The notes: generated by a model not told the origin, from the letters alone. A DNA stretch of 48,273 nt from JBBUAX01 sp964409535 (GCA_964409535.1 CAYPDQ010000004.1:1-48273); one strand, 5' to 3'; positions 28,980 through 38,767 are shown, counted from the stretch's first letter. Made by a program: numbers and translations.

Positions 28980-29663
28980 TTATATACCCGCCGCGATCTC
29001 CCAATCCCTGTGCATCTGCGGCAGCATCATCACCGGGCTCCAGGTGTGTTTCAATTCTGCGAGTTCCTGGGAGCGCTGGTACTTGCCGCCCTCGCCGACG
29101 TAATCAATGCTTTTCTTTTCTAACGGAGCGACCTCGTAGAAAACCATCTGGGCGATGCGACGGCCGACGACCAAAGGAATGGTGTAATGCTGGGAGTTGT
29201 TGGTCACTTCCATCGTCCAGCGATTGAAGTAGCCGACGTCGCCCCAGCCGGCATCCTTGCACACTTCCACGAAATTCCGGCCGAGAGAAGAACGGGCGTA
29301 CATTTTGGCGACGCAGATATCCCGGCCGCCGACGAACTCCTGGGTGTGGGCAAGGATCGTCTCCTGCGGCCCCAAGAGAATCGCCTTGGCGTTCTTGGGA
29401 ACGTTTTTGAATTCCACATCCAAGCGTTCCAAAAGCGCTGCGACCGGCTCCGCCTCGAACGGGCCCTCCCAAACCCGGGCGGTGGATTCCTCGTCGTAGA
29501 GATTATGAATAGTGTGCCGCCCGGCCGGGGATTTTTCCTTCCAGTACCACTCCCCGAGAGTCACGTCATAACTCGTGGTCTTGAGCCGTTTGTCGTCAAA
29601 GGGATCAATTACGATCGTTCCCTGCTTCAAGTGCTTCAAAATCTGGTCGCGGGAGAGAAGCAT
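28980..29663 (-). CDS. dcd: dCTP deaminase-like protein (dUTPase superfamily)
   Basis: 227 residues. YARSSLGRNFVEVCKDAGWG followed by DVGYFNRWTMEVTNNS matches the Dcd/dUTPase signature (SSxGR, G-x-x-D-x-GY, and a conserved Glu on the following strand). TTSYDVTLGEWYWK near the N-terminus also fits. Dcd makes dUTP, or dUMP in bifunctional forms, for dTMP synthesis. It is longer than the classic 190-residue Dcd, with extra sequence at about 50-80 (RHTIHNLYDEESTARVWEGP) and at the C-terminus. Exact reaction uncertain. Confidence 0.88.
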   Translation of the reverse strand: MLLSRDQILKHLKQGTIVIDPFDDKRLKTTSYDVTLGEWYWKEKSPAGRHTIHNLYDEESTARVWEGPFEAEPVAALLERLDVEFKNVPKNAKAILLGPQETILAHTQEFVGGRDICVAKMYARSSLGRNFVEVCKDAGWGDVGYFNRWTMEVTNNSQHYTIPLVVGRRIAQMVFYEVAPLEKKSIDYVGEGGKYQRSQELAELKHTWSPVMMLPQMHRDWEIAAGI

Positions 29664-29676
29664 GCCCTATAGATTA

Positions 29677-32049
29677 CTAAACTTTCAGCTTCGGCTCAAC
29701 CCGTTTAAGCAAGACCGCATTAGTGGCGACGATAATGGAAGAAGCGGACATTAGGAGCGCGGAGACCTCCGGGCGAAGGGACCAGCCAAGAGAGCTGTAG
29801 AAAACCCCGGCGGCAACGGGAATAGAGAGAACATTATAGATCGCCGCCCAGAAAAGATTCTGTTTCATTTTGACAACGGTGGCCTTGCTCAAACGGATGG
29901 CCGCTACGATGTCATACGGGTCGGATTTCATAAGCACGATGTTTCCGGTTTCAATGGCAACGTCAGTGCCGGCGCCGATGGCAATGCCTATATCCGCTTG
30001 CGCGAGCGCGGGGGCGTCGTTTATCCCGTCGCCGACCATCGCCACGAATTTGCCCTCGTCCTGAAGTTTTTTGACCCATTTGGCTTTATCCGCCGGCAAA
30101 ACATCGGCAAACACCCGGGTCACGCCAAGCTGTTTGGCAATTGCTTCGGCGGTGCGCTGGTTGTCGCCGGTGAGCATAATGATCTCTATCCCGTTTTTAC
30201 GAAGTTCCGCGACTGCCCGTTTGGAATTTTCCCGCGGCGTATCTGCCACGGCGATCGCGCCGATCACTTCCCTGTCCAGTGCTAAAAGCATGGCGGTCTT
30301 TCCTTCGCTTTGCAGTTGTTCCAACTTCCCTCGCACTTCATCGCCGATCGGCACTTGATGCAGCTCCATAAGCCGCTCATTCCCCAAAAGCACGAGGTGC
30401 CCATCACTCGCCACTTTCCCCTGCAAGCCAAAGCCGGGTTCCACCTTGAATGCCGTAACATCCGGTTTGTCGGCCTTCAAGGTTTCCGCCTCCTTTTGGA
30501 TAGCCGTATCAAGGGGGTGGGAGGACTTCCCGCCCAAGCCGGCCGCAAGGCCAACGATGAAACCCTTCACTCCGTGCCCGGCAACCGCCTCAAACTTTGA
30601 CACGCCAAACAGTTCCACCTTATCCTTTGCGGCTTTATCAACGATAGTTTTTGCAAGGGGGTGTTCGGAATGTTTTTCAATGGAAGCGGCGATTTGAAGA
30701 ATAGTCGCCCGTATTTCCGGACGCTTCGCCTCAATGAACGACACTATATCCGTGACCGTCGGCTCGCCGCGGGTCAAGGTTCCGGTTTTATCCAGGATCA
30801 TGGCATTGATTTTGGAGGTTTTTTCAAGCGTAGTTGCGTCTTTAATAAGAATATTATGCTTGGCGCCAAGGCCGGTGCCGACCGCAACCGCTGTCGGCGT
30901 CGCAAGGCCCAAGGCGTCCGGGCAGGCGATGACGACCGTGGAAACGGCAAACGTGAGCGCGGCGATCAAGCCCGCGCCCGCGACAAAATACCATCCCAAA
31001 AAGGCAGCGAGTCCCGAACTTATGGCTACCACAACAAGCACTCCGGCGGCTTTGTCGGCGATACGCTGACCGGGCGCTTTGGAATTCTGCGCCGTTTCCA
31101 CCAGCTTGATAATTTGCGCCAGTACGGTTTCGCCGCCGACTTTGACGGCTCTGAACTTGATCGAACCCTGTTGATTGATCGAGCCGCCGACAACTTGGCC
31201 GCCGACCTTTTTATGAACAGGTAGGGATTCGCCGGTTACCAAGGCTTCGTCAATATATGTTTCGCCCTCAATGACTTCTCCATCTACCGGGATTTTATTG
31301 CCGGGACGAATTACTATGATATCGCCTTTTACAACCTCCGCGCTGGGGATGGTAATTTCCTTGCCGTCGCGGATGACCGCCGCCTGCGGCGGAACAAGGT
31401 CAAAAAGCGCCCGCAAGGCCTCGGACGTGCCGCGGCGAGAGCGCATCTCCATCCAATGGCCAAAGAGCACGAATGTAACCAAAGCCGCTGCGGCTTCGTA
31501 GAATGTCCGCGAGTTAGGCTCCACGAATGTCAGCAAAACACTGAAGAGATAGGCTGCGAGAACGCCGGTTACCACAAGCACCGCCATGTTGAGCTTACGG
31601 GCCTTGAGCGACCAGTAAGTGCCGGTGATGAAGATCGAACCGGTCCAAAATACCACCGGGGTGGTGAGAATAAACAACAAAAGATTAACGGGGATCGGCG
31701 ACGGAAGTTCCAGCTTGAAATACTCGGTGGCAACCGGGGAATAAAGGAAGATCGGGATAAGCAAAATAAACGAAATCAAAAACCTCCGGCGCATGTCGGA
31801 TTCCATTTGCTTGGCGATCCTCGGATCGGTCATCGCCGCCTCATGATCTTTATGGTTCATCTTGGAGACGTCGTGCGTCCCATGCTCTTTTGCCGTTTCT
31901 TTCCCCCTTTTTTCTTCTACTAATTCCATTCCGCATCCGGGGCAGCGGCCGGGCACTGTTTGGCGCACCTCTGGATGCATCGGACAAGTGTAGATCACCT
32001 CCCTTTCACTGGCAGGCGGCGCGTTCATTTCGCGGTGATTATGATTCAT
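29677..32049 (-). CDS. P1B-type metal ATPase with CPD motif
   Basis: 790 residues. The N-terminus has a heavy-metal-binding domain (YTCPMHPEVRQTVPGRCPGC, about 20-40) and His-rich stretches (MNHNHREMN, HGTHDVSKMNHKDHE), but no GMTCxxC domain. The core carries the TGES actuator, DKTGTLTRG phosphorylation site, SEHPLAKTI and GDGINDAP. The transmembrane metal motif reads ACPDALGLATP: Cys-Pro-Asp instead of Cys-Pro-Cys or Cys-Pro-His. It therefore belongs near CopB-type exporters, but the ion is uncertain. Its start overlaps the DoxX gene by 11 bases. Last gene of the eight-gene run. Confidence 0.92.
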   Translation of the reverse strand: MNHNHREMNAPPASEREVIYTCPMHPEVRQTVPGRCPGCGMELVEEKRGKETAKEHGTHDVSKMNHKDHEAAMTDPRIAKQMESDMRRRFLISFILLIPIFLYSPVATEYFKLELPSPIPVNLLLFILTTPVVFWTGSIFITGTYWSLKARKLNMAVLVVTGVLAAYLFSVLLTFVEPNSRTFYEAAAALVTFVLFGHWMEMRSRRGTSEALRALFDLVPPQAAVIRDGKEITIPSAEVVKGDIIVIRPGNKIPVDGEVIEGETYIDEALVTGESLPVHKKVGGQVVGGSINQQGSIKFRAVKVGGETVLAQIIKLVETAQNSKAPGQRIADKAAGVLVVVAISSGLAAFLGWYFVAGAGLIAALTFAVSTVVIACPDALGLATPTAVAVGTGLGAKHNILIKDATTLEKTSKINAMILDKTGTLTRGEPTVTDIVSFIEAKRPEIRATILQIAASIEKHSEHPLAKTIVDKAAKDKVELFGVSKFEAVAGHGVKGFIVGLAAGLGGKSSHPLDTAIQKEAETLKADKPDVTAFKVEPGFGLQGKVASDGHLVLLGNERLMELHQVPIGDEVRGKLEQLQSEGKTAMLLALDREVIGAIAVADTPRENSKRAVAELRKNGIEIIMLTGDNQRTAEAIAKQLGVTRVFADVLPADKAKWVKKLQDEGKFVAMVGDGINDAPALAQADIGIAIGAGTDVAIETGNIVLMKSDPYDIVAAIRLSKATVVKMKQNLFWAAIYNVLSIPVAAGVFYSSLGWSLRPEVSALLMSASSIIVATNAVLLKRVEPKLKV

Positions 32050-32407
32050 GTTGTTTTATATTATTTATTATAAGCGCGAGTGCCATAAACAAAAACCCCG
32101 ACTCCTCCAAAATTTCCAAGGGCGCGGCCCTTACCACCAAGACGCCGATCAGCCATAACGACGCCCACCAAGCTATCCATTTTCGTCCGATGCCCGAAAA
32201 AAGGAGGGTCGCGACAAGGGCGTCATTTATGCCGACAATGGTTACGAAAGCCGTAATGCTTATCGGCAGAAAGTTGGCCACGAAGGATTTTTCCACGAGT
32301 TCAACGAACTCCGCAGGCGCGGAGAAAGCAGCGAGGGAATTGGCCAAAAACACGAGGCCAAGGCCGACGCGTACAATGGTCATGGATTTTACGGATGATA
32401 AAGTCAT
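32039..32407 (-). CDS. DoxX-like membrane protein
   Basis: 122 residues with four hydrophobic segments. The start, SMTIVRVGLGLVFLANSLAA, and the later VGINDALVATLLFSGIGRKW suit the DoxX/DUF-type quinone-linked membrane family; the assignment is tentative. It overlaps the metal ATPase by 11 bases and follows the DUF998 gene by 4. Confidence 0.75.
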   Translation of the reverse strand: MTLSSVKSMTIVRVGLGLVFLANSLAAFSAPAEFVELVEKSFVANFLPISITAFVTIVGINDALVATLLFSGIGRKWIAWWASLWLIGVLVVRAAPLEILEESGFLFMALALIINNIKQHES

Positions 32408-32411
32408 GGTT

Positions 32412-33062
32412 CTATATACTGCGCGCGTTGCGGGTCTTCGAAGAAAAAACGGCGAGCCGCCGGGCGGTTAAAACTTCCCAGAGCAGGAAGATTGCCAGAG
32501 CAGATCGTTCGGCAATACCAGGAGCGATGTGTCTGTAAATAGATACCGCCAACCACGCCAGAATTACCGCGCCGGCGGCAAAAAACGCCGCCGTGGGAAG
32601 CGCATAGGATCGCCACAAGGGCTCCTTGGTAAATCCGTAGGCAAGAAAAACTAAGGCGATCAGCTCAACGATGAAGCCGCCGGCGGTGATAAGCACATGC
32701 GCTGTGCCGGCCGCGGTTTTCACGCCCGGCGTGTCAATCGGGAAGAACCCGGCAAGTATAGCTCCGATCGATGAAATCGCAAAAAGTATCAATCCAGCGC
32801 GAGTCCAAGCCGAACGAGCCGAGGGGCGGAGCGCAAGGCCCACGCCGTAGGCAATTCCGAGATTGGCAAACCCGTGGATTATGATTCCCCCTGCAAAAAG
32901 CGGCCCGTACCGGCTGTTTGCATAGTTGCTGACGTAGCCGTGAAACAAATCTATCTCCGGCACTATTATTTGCAAAGCCAACATTGAAGTAAAAAATGCC
33001 GCGGCGCCCAATATGCCCGTCCAGCCGAGCAATTTAACTTTATCCGCCGAAGAATTATTCAT
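32412..33062 (-). CDS. DUF998 family membrane protein
   Basis: 216 residues with six hydrophobic segments. HGYVSNYANSRYGPLFAGG, GLILFAISSIGAILAGFFPID and GTAHVLITAGGFIVELIALV carry the conserved features of DUF998 (YVSxxA near the first loop, the FPxD motif, a His in the following helix). Function unknown. Set 8 bases after the UbiB-like gene. Confidence 0.85.
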   Translation of the reverse strand: MNNSSADKVKLLGWTGILGAAAFFTSMLALQIIVPEIDLFHGYVSNYANSRYGPLFAGGIIIHGFANLGIAYGVGLALRPSARSAWTRAGLILFAISSIGAILAGFFPIDTPGVKTAAGTAHVLITAGGFIVELIALVFLAYGFTKEPLWRSYALPTAAFFAAGAVILAWLAVSIYRHIAPGIAERSALAIFLLWEVLTARRLAVFSSKTRNARSI

Positions 33063-33070
33063 AGACTTGA

Positions 33071-34774
33071 TCAGGGTTGTTTCCGCGCCTTTGCGACGAA
33101 CCAGACAAACAGTGTCGCCGACGCAACGATGCCGACGGTGCTTAATCTCATCCCTAAAATCGTTCTCGCCCCCTCAAGATAAAAGAATCCGCCTGTAACG
33201 ATCAAAAAGGCGGATAGCGCCGTTCCCAGTATACGAAGATCATTCTGCCGATCAAGTTCTTTTTTGAATTCCAGGAGTTCCGCGGCGTCAAATTTCATAC
33301 TTATCTCCCCGCTCTCAAGCTTCTCTAAAAGAGCCTGCGTGCGCTCCGGAAGGGTTTTTAAGAACTCCAAATAATCAAACACGTCAGTTTTTAGAGATTG
33401 AAGCGTCCGGCGCGGGTCTAAGTAAAACTTCAGGGCCCTATCAACGAACGGCTGCATCTCTTTATTAAAATTAAATTCCGGGTAAAGTTTTAACCCCATT
33501 GCTTCGGTGGTGATTATCGCCTTGCCGAACAATGCCAGATCGGCCGGGAAGCTGATATAGTTTCTTGTGCCTTTGTTTATGATCCTGAAAAACGCCCAAG
33601 CCACGCTCGGCTGGTTCGGAGAAAAGAAAAATTCGCTCAAAATATTTGATACATCTTTTTGAAAACCGGTGACATCGCTTTTGTCGGAAGTGACAGCAAG
33701 ATGCATAAAATGTTTGAAAAAAGCGTCAATATCCTTGTCCACAAACGCCACGAAGCAACTGACCAATTCCTTGCGCTGTTCTTGAGTGAGATAGCCGACC
33801 ATTCCGAAATCATGCAGGCAAAGGACATCGCCCTTCATGGCAAAAAAATTGCCGGGATGAGGATCAGCGTGAAAAAAGCCGTCAATTAAAAATTGCTGAA
33901 ATACGGCGCCCACCCCGTAAAGCGCAAGTTGCCGGGGATTTACCGCGAGCTTTTTGATGCCTGCCAGGTCGTCGGCTTTCGCTCCGTACACGAATTCCAT
34001 CGTGAGGACGCGCGGAGCGGTGTAATCCCAGTAGATCAGAGGGATTTTTATATGTTCGTTGTCCTTGAACGCGAAACGAAAACGCTCGGCGTTGTTGCCC
34101 TCGGCTTTGAAGTCCAGTTCCCGAAGGGTCCAGTCAGCAAATTCTTTAACGATGCGCAATGGCTGGAACGGGCGCAATTCCGGGACAAAACGTTCGGCAA
34201 GGTGCGCAAGATAAAATAAGATATGAATGTCTTGCTCTATGATTTTTCTGATATTTGGCCTTTGCACCTTTACCGCCGCTTCGGTGCCGTCTTTAAGATA
34301 CGCGCGGTGCACTTGAGCCAGCGACGCAGCGGCGATCGGTTCTTTCTCGATGGATTTAAAGATCTTTTCCGGCTCTTGCTTCAATTCTTCTTTGATGATT
34401 TGACGGACATCCTCGTAGGAGAACGGCGTTACGCTGTCTTGCAATTTCGAAAGTTCCTCCGAAATTTCCTCGCCAACCAAATCAGCGCGCAAGCTTAGTA
34501 CCTGCCCCAGCTTAACGAATGTCGGACCAAGCTTTTCCAGCACTTCACGGAGGACGTCTGCGGACACGATCTGTTTTTCGCCGCTCATCCGGATTAGGCA
34601 CTCCTCGGGCGAACGCGGAGAGAAGAAGCAATGAATTCGGCATAACCACGGTACCAGATATCTTAGGCGGATTTTTTCGACCAAAATTCCGCCGCCGGCG
34701 TCGAAGACAACCGTGAGAATTTTTTGGAGACGCAAAAAATCGCTCGCCCTGCTTTTTACGCTGAACAATGACAT
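33071..34774 (-). CDS. ABC1/UbiB-family atypical kinase
   Basis: 567 residues. The family-defining KxGQ motif is in LGPTFVKLGQVLSLRADLVG, the Ala-rich nucleotide loop in PIAAASLAQVHRA, the Lys in EAAVKVQRP, then FFHADPHPGNFF and LHDFGMVG for the catalytic and metal-binding Asp residues. Two C-terminal hydrophobic segments (about 515-560) would anchor it. Relatives support quinone synthesis or lipid homeostasis; no quinone pathway is visible here. The phasin-like gene lies 3 bases upstream. Confidence 0.95.
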   Translation of the reverse strand: MSLFSVKSRASDFLRLQKILTVVFDAGGGILVEKIRLRYLVPWLCRIHCFFSPRSPEECLIRMSGEKQIVSADVLREVLEKLGPTFVKLGQVLSLRADLVGEEISEELSKLQDSVTPFSYEDVRQIIKEELKQEPEKIFKSIEKEPIAAASLAQVHRAYLKDGTEAAVKVQRPNIRKIIEQDIHILFYLAHLAERFVPELRPFQPLRIVKEFADWTLRELDFKAEGNNAERFRFAFKDNEHIKIPLIYWDYTAPRVLTMEFVYGAKADDLAGIKKLAVNPRQLALYGVGAVFQQFLIDGFFHADPHPGNFFAMKGDVLCLHDFGMVGYLTQEQRKELVSCFVAFVDKDIDAFFKHFMHLAVTSDKSDVTGFQKDVSNILSEFFFSPNQPSVAWAFFRIINKGTRNYISFPADLALFGKAIITTEAMGLKLYPEFNFNKEMQPFVDRALKFYLDPRRTLQSLKTDVFDYLEFLKTLPERTQALLEKLESGEISMKFDAAELLEFKKELDRQNDLRILGTALSAFLIVTGGFFYLEGARTILGMRLSTVGIVASATLFVWFVAKARKQP

Positions 34775-34777
34775 AGA

Positions 34778-35059
34778 CTATTTTTTGGCATGGCGCGAAA
34801 GCTTCTTTTCCAGTGCCTTGAGCTCGCTTCTTGTCGGGATATCAAGTTCTTGGAGAACTTTTTTAACCAACTCGCGCGCTTTTTTCTCTGCCTCTTTCCG
34901 TCTCGATTGCCCTTCTTTTATCAAGGCGTTCAAGGTTTTCTCCATTTCTTTTTTTGACGGCTTTTTCCCGGCAACGGTCTTCAGGGTTTTTTGAACTTCC
35001 TTTGCGGAAATACCAAGAAGCCCCAAGCTCGTTAAAAGTATTTTTTCGTAAGTGTCCAC
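34778..35059 (-). CDS. Phasin-like coiled-coil protein
   Basis: 93 residues, nearly all charged helix (KPSKKEMEKTLNALIKEGQS, RRKEAEKKARELVKKVL). The C-terminal DIPTRSELKALEKKLSRHAK is like the end of polyhydroxyalkanoate granule-associated (PhaF/PhaI-like) proteins. No PHA genes are seen, so a generic membrane- or partner-binding coiled coil is as likely. Directly coupled to the UbiB-like kinase. Confidence 0.75.
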   Translation of the reverse strand: MDTYEKILLTSLGLLGISAKEVQKTLKTVAGKKPSKKEMEKTLNALIKEGQSRRKEAEKKARELVKKVLQELDIPTRSELKALEKKLSRHAKK

Positions 35060-35075
35060 GTTTGATTAATGATTT

Positions 35076-35759
35076 TTATTTTTTTTCGACCTTTTCAATT
35101 TTTTCGATCAAACCGTCCGATAACCAAATGACCCGATCGACATATTGTTTGTCATCCGGTTCGTGCGTCACCATCACAATAGTTTGCTTCAGTTCTTTGT
35201 TCAATTTCCTGAAAAGTTCGAGTACGGTTTTCGCCGATGCAGAGTCAAGGTTGGCGGTCGGCTCGTCAGCGAAGAGGACCTTCGGGGAATTAACCAGAGC
35301 GCGCGCAATCGCGACTCTCTGCTGTTCGCCGCCGGAAATTTCGTTTGGATAATGTTCCAGGCGGTGGCCGAGACCCACTAAATCCAAGAGTTTGGCTGCG
35401 TGTTCCCAGCAGTGCTCCGGTTCTTTGCCGTAGGCCAATGCCGGGACCCAAACGTTTTCTCTCGCCGTTAACTCCGTTATGAGGGCATACTCCTGAAAAA
35501 TATAACCGAGTTTTTCCAATCGGAATTTTGTTTTCTCCGAGTCGTTAAGTTTGCCGACATCCGCATCGCCAATCAATATTTTCCCCTCCGTCGGCGTGTC
35601 AATAAGACCGAGCTGATGAAGCAGTGTTGACTTGCCCGAGCCGCTCCGGCCCATGATCGCAACGAATTCTCCTTCCTTGATTTCAAAGGAAACGCCTCGG
35701 AGCGCCGGCGTGGGAACTTTTCCGGGATATGTTTTTACAAGATTTTCTACTTTAACCAT
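35076..35759 (-). CDS. ABC transporter ATPase, MacB/LolD type
   Basis: 227 residues from ATG 35759 (MVKVENLVKTY); a longer frame to 35807 adds unrelated residues. Walker A GRSGSGKSTLL, Q-loop IFQEYALI, signature SGGEQQRVAIARAL, Walker B VLFADEP and H-loop VMVTHEPDD are all intact. Pairs with the FtsX-like permease 11 bases upstream and the adaptor before it as a tripartite-style exporter. Confidence 0.96.
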   Translation of the reverse strand: MVKVENLVKTYPGKVPTPALRGVSFEIKEGEFVAIMGRSGSGKSTLLHQLGLIDTPTEGKILIGDADVGKLNDSEKTKFRLEKLGYIFQEYALITELTARENVWVPALAYGKEPEHCWEHAAKLLDLVGLGHRLEHYPNEISGGEQQRVAIARALVNSPKVLFADEPTANLDSASAKTVLELFRKLNKELKQTIVMVTHEPDDKQYVDRVIWLSDGLIEKIEKVEKK

Positions 35760-35769
35760 AATAGTAAAT

Positions 35770-36993
35770 TTATCCCCAGATAGCCGTGAGAATGTCTTTC
35801 CGGGCAACGAACCGCGATGGCAGGTAGCCGGATAGGAAACCGGCTGCGATCAAGCTTGCAATTCCGAAGATGATCCATCCGGCGGTGAAGTATAAGCTGA
35901 TCGTGCCGAATTCAACGTCAATGGGATAACGCAAGAACAAGGGATAAAGAACCGCGAAGGTTAGGATGGAACCGACCGCAAGGCTGGCAATTACATAGAA
36001 CAAAGCTTGAAACACGTAGGAAAAGATGATGATCGTCCTTTTGATACCGATGGCGCGCAGGATTCCTATTTGCCTGCGCTTGTTGATCGCATTTACGTAA
36101 ATAAGAACAAAAATGGTGACCGACGCTACAGCAATGGAAATAACGCTTACGATGACCGCGATCAAATTCAGCGCGTTCAGAAACCCTCTAAAGGCGCCCA
36201 AAAAGTCCTCGTAGGTTTGAACCTTCAAATTGGGAGCGATCGCCCTGATCTGCGACCGATAATTTTCGAGCGGCTGCCGGCTTGGATCAAGCGTCACTAA
36301 AACTTGCGAGGCGCTGTCGCTTACGCCAAGCACCGATTCGGCCTCTTTGGAGGTTATAAAGTTTTCAAAGATTCCCATGAGATCGCCGTAGATCCCCTTC
36401 ACTTTATATGTCCGGATAATGCCGTTTCCGTACGTTACCAGGATCTTATCCCCCACGCGCGCGCCGCCGAGATCGCTCGGCGCGAGATTCCCGTAACCGC
36501 CCGCCAGAGCGGAACTTAAAACGATCTGATCGGTATCGGTATCGGATAGAAACGAACCGTCTTCTATAAGCTCATCAATACCCATAATTTTCGCGTCCTC
36601 CGCGGGATCAATGCCCATCATACTTGAGGAAAGCCGCTTATACTGCCCGCTTTGATCCTTGTCGAACGCAAGAGAGCCGGCGAGCACGTATCGTCTGGCC
36701 GTCCCCGAAATGCCGGGGATGGTGGCGATCTCCGCGCGCAGGGCAGACTGGTTGGGAATAAATTCCTTGACTCGCGGCGATTCTTGAGAACTTACAGTAA
36801 TGTAGGAACTCAAGTTTTCTATGATCACTTGCGGGAATAACTCTGACAATCCCTTCAAAATGCCGGCGATGAACATCATATTGATGAATGACAAGGACAA
36901 GATAAGGATCATCAAAATAAGCGTGGATTTATGCCCCCGCACGATCGATTTGTAGGCGATGAAAGCGGCGGTTTTTAGATCGTTGGCTCTCAT
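35770..36993 (-). CDS. FtsX/MacB-type ABC permease
   Basis: 407 residues: one N-terminal helix (about 24-46), an outer domain of about 220 residues and three C-terminal helices (about 275-300, 320-350, 365-390) with the FtsX signature NKRRQIGILRAIGIKRTIII. The plan matches MacB-type mechanotransmission permeases. Cargo unknown; in single-membrane bacteria relatives act on peptides, lipoproteins or antimicrobials. Confidence 0.95.
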   Translation of the reverse strand: MRANDLKTAAFIAYKSIVRGHKSTLILMILILSLSFINMMFIAGILKGLSELFPQVIIENLSSYITVSSQESPRVKEFIPNQSALRAEIATIPGISGTARRYVLAGSLAFDKDQSGQYKRLSSSMMGIDPAEDAKIMGIDELIEDGSFLSDTDTDQIVLSSALAGGYGNLAPSDLGGARVGDKILVTYGNGIIRTYKVKGIYGDLMGIFENFITSKEAESVLGVSDSASQVLVTLDPSRQPLENYRSQIRAIAPNLKVQTYEDFLGAFRGFLNALNLIAVIVSVISIAVASVTIFVLIYVNAINKRRQIGILRAIGIKRTIIIFSYVFQALFYVIASLAVGSILTFAVLYPLFLRYPIDVEFGTISLYFTAGWIIFGIASLIAAGFLSGYLPSRFVARKDILTAIWG

Positions 36994-36998
36994 GGCGA

Positions 36999-38537
36999 CT
37001 ATTTGCCGCCGATCACCACCCGTTCCCCCTCGGAAAGTCCCGACACTATCTCTATCGTCCCGTCTTGGCCTTTTAAGCCGGTCGTTACATTTTGATCGGT
37101 TATTTCTCCATTCTTATAGATTTGGACGAAACTAACCGAGCCATTCTTTTGAACGGCGCTTGCCGGGACGATAAGCGCACTCGCGGCTGATCCGGTTTTG
37201 ATCCAGACATCGGAAGTCATCCCGGCTTTCACTTGGTCATTAGGTTCGTTGAAAGTTATCGTGGTCTTGTAGTAAACGCTGCCGCTCACGACCGTGCCGG
37301 CAGGGTCCACTTCGGTTACCGTGCCCGGCCATTCATTTTGGAGGGCATCGGCGGTAATCCGCACGGGCTCACCGACCTTGACGCCTGCGACATTGTCTTC
37401 CGAGAGATTCACCTTAACCTGAAGGGCGCCGTCGGAGATCATTGAGACGACTATGGTGCTTGGATCGATTATTTCGCCGACGTTGCCGTTCGTCGCCGTA
37501 ATGATTCCGGAGATGGGGGCGATTATCTCCATATCTTGGATCTGCGCTTGCACTTGCCGCATTTGGGCTTCGGCTTGTCTGATCTGCGCCTCAAATACTG
37601 CTATATCGGTAGAACGCAGAGGGGCTTTCACGAGAGCCAATTTATCCTGGGCGGTTTTGAGGGCGGACTCGGATGTTTTCAACTTTTCTTCGGCTGCGCT
37701 AATGCTGGAGATGGCGGCGTTTATATTTGTTCTGGCGGTTGAGACGTCGGTTTTCCAATTAGAAGGCATAGCGGCAGATATCCCGTTCACCACATAAGTG
37801 TTATTGGGATTGTTGATCGCGAGCGCAAGTTTATCTAAAAATGCGTTAATATCGCCGAGGTATCTCCTTGTCGCGCCGGCATACTCGGAGAGGTCGCTGT
37901 CAACCGAGAGCTGGTAAACGTACGGTTTCCAGGCGCGGAAAATATTGTACTCGATAAGCAACCTGCTCCATTCAATGTCGTTTTGCAAACCCGAATCGAT
38001 TACGGAGAAAATCAGTTTCGGATTAGTTGACAAAGGATTGGTGAACATTTGATCCGCCTTGCCTCTTACGGCGTCGTCGGCTTTGAGGTATGCGTCTTGA
38101 AGCTTATCGACAAAACTTTGCCTGGCATCGGTTACTGCCTGTTCTGCGTTTGCCACTGCCGTCTCGGCAACCGCGATGTCTTCCGGCGAAGCCCCTGCCC
38201 GCTGTTGAGCCAGTCGTGCTCTTTGGACGTCAATGGCCGCCTGCATCGCGGCTAACTCCGCATCCAGCGTCCCGGTCTCCTGCTTTGCCAAAACTTGGCC
38301 CGCCTCAACCTTCCTCCCAACTTTTACCCCCAGGACGGTCATCTTGCCGCTGGTTTTGAAACGCAGATCTATGCTGGTAGGAGCTTCAACTTTACCGCTC
38401 GCAAAAACTTCTTGGGTGATGTCGCCTCTTTGGACCGTCGCCAATTCGTAGGGAGGATTGGCCGACTGCTTGATATAGAATCCGACCCCGCCGCCGACTA
38501 CAAGTATAACTACTGCGACAATAATGGTTTTTTTCAT
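36999..38537 (-). CDS. Membrane fusion protein, HlyD/MacA type
   Basis: 512 residues. N-terminal anchor (3-22), then a lipoyl half (GKMTVLGVKVGRKVEAGQVL), a long helical hairpin interrupted near residues 130-230 by an extra region rich in Asp and Tyr, the second lipoyl half (APISGIITATNGNVGEIIDP) and beta-barrel domains (GEPVRITADALQNEWPGTVT). The hairpin insertion makes it longer than typical MacA (about 370). First gene of the eight-gene run. A TATAAA-type box lies about 12-17 bases before the ATG. Confidence 0.93.
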   Translation of the reverse strand: MKKTIIVAVVILVVGGGVGFYIKQSANPPYELATVQRGDITQEVFASGKVEAPTSIDLRFKTSGKMTVLGVKVGRKVEAGQVLAKQETGTLDAELAAMQAAIDVQRARLAQQRAGASPEDIAVAETAVANAEQAVTDARQSFVDKLQDAYLKADDAVRGKADQMFTNPLSTNPKLIFSVIDSGLQNDIEWSRLLIEYNIFRAWKPYVYQLSVDSDLSEYAGATRRYLGDINAFLDKLALAINNPNNTYVVNGISAAMPSNWKTDVSTARTNINAAISSISAAEEKLKTSESALKTAQDKLALVKAPLRSTDIAVFEAQIRQAEAQMRQVQAQIQDMEIIAPISGIITATNGNVGEIIDPSTIVVSMISDGALQVKVNLSEDNVAGVKVGEPVRITADALQNEWPGTVTEVDPAGTVVSGSVYYKTTITFNEPNDQVKAGMTSDVWIKTGSAASALIVPASAVQKNGSVSFVQIYKNGEITDQNVTTGLKGQDGTIEIVSGLSEGERVVIGGK

Positions 38538-38767
38538 ACCAGCTTAATTTTATAACTTTTTGACCCTTGCTAAAACTTATTAATTTTTCCACCCCTCCCA
38601 ACGTTGAACACCGTTTTGCACCCTATCTCATTGCAAGTTGCGGCCTCCGGTATATTTTGGAAATGGCGATCGCCGCCATTGGCAAAGATGCGGGGGCGGA
38701 GATGTGCGAGCTCACGGCAACAACGATTTCCTTTTCGGATTTGCGAGTTCTTGGCATGCTTAAACTT

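Noticed and set aside
38623..38757. A 44-residue minus-strand frame between GAPDH and the HlyD-like gene
   Set aside because: It begins MPRTRKSEKEIVV and has a plausible start, but no ribosome binding site, family pattern or promoter; too short to call.
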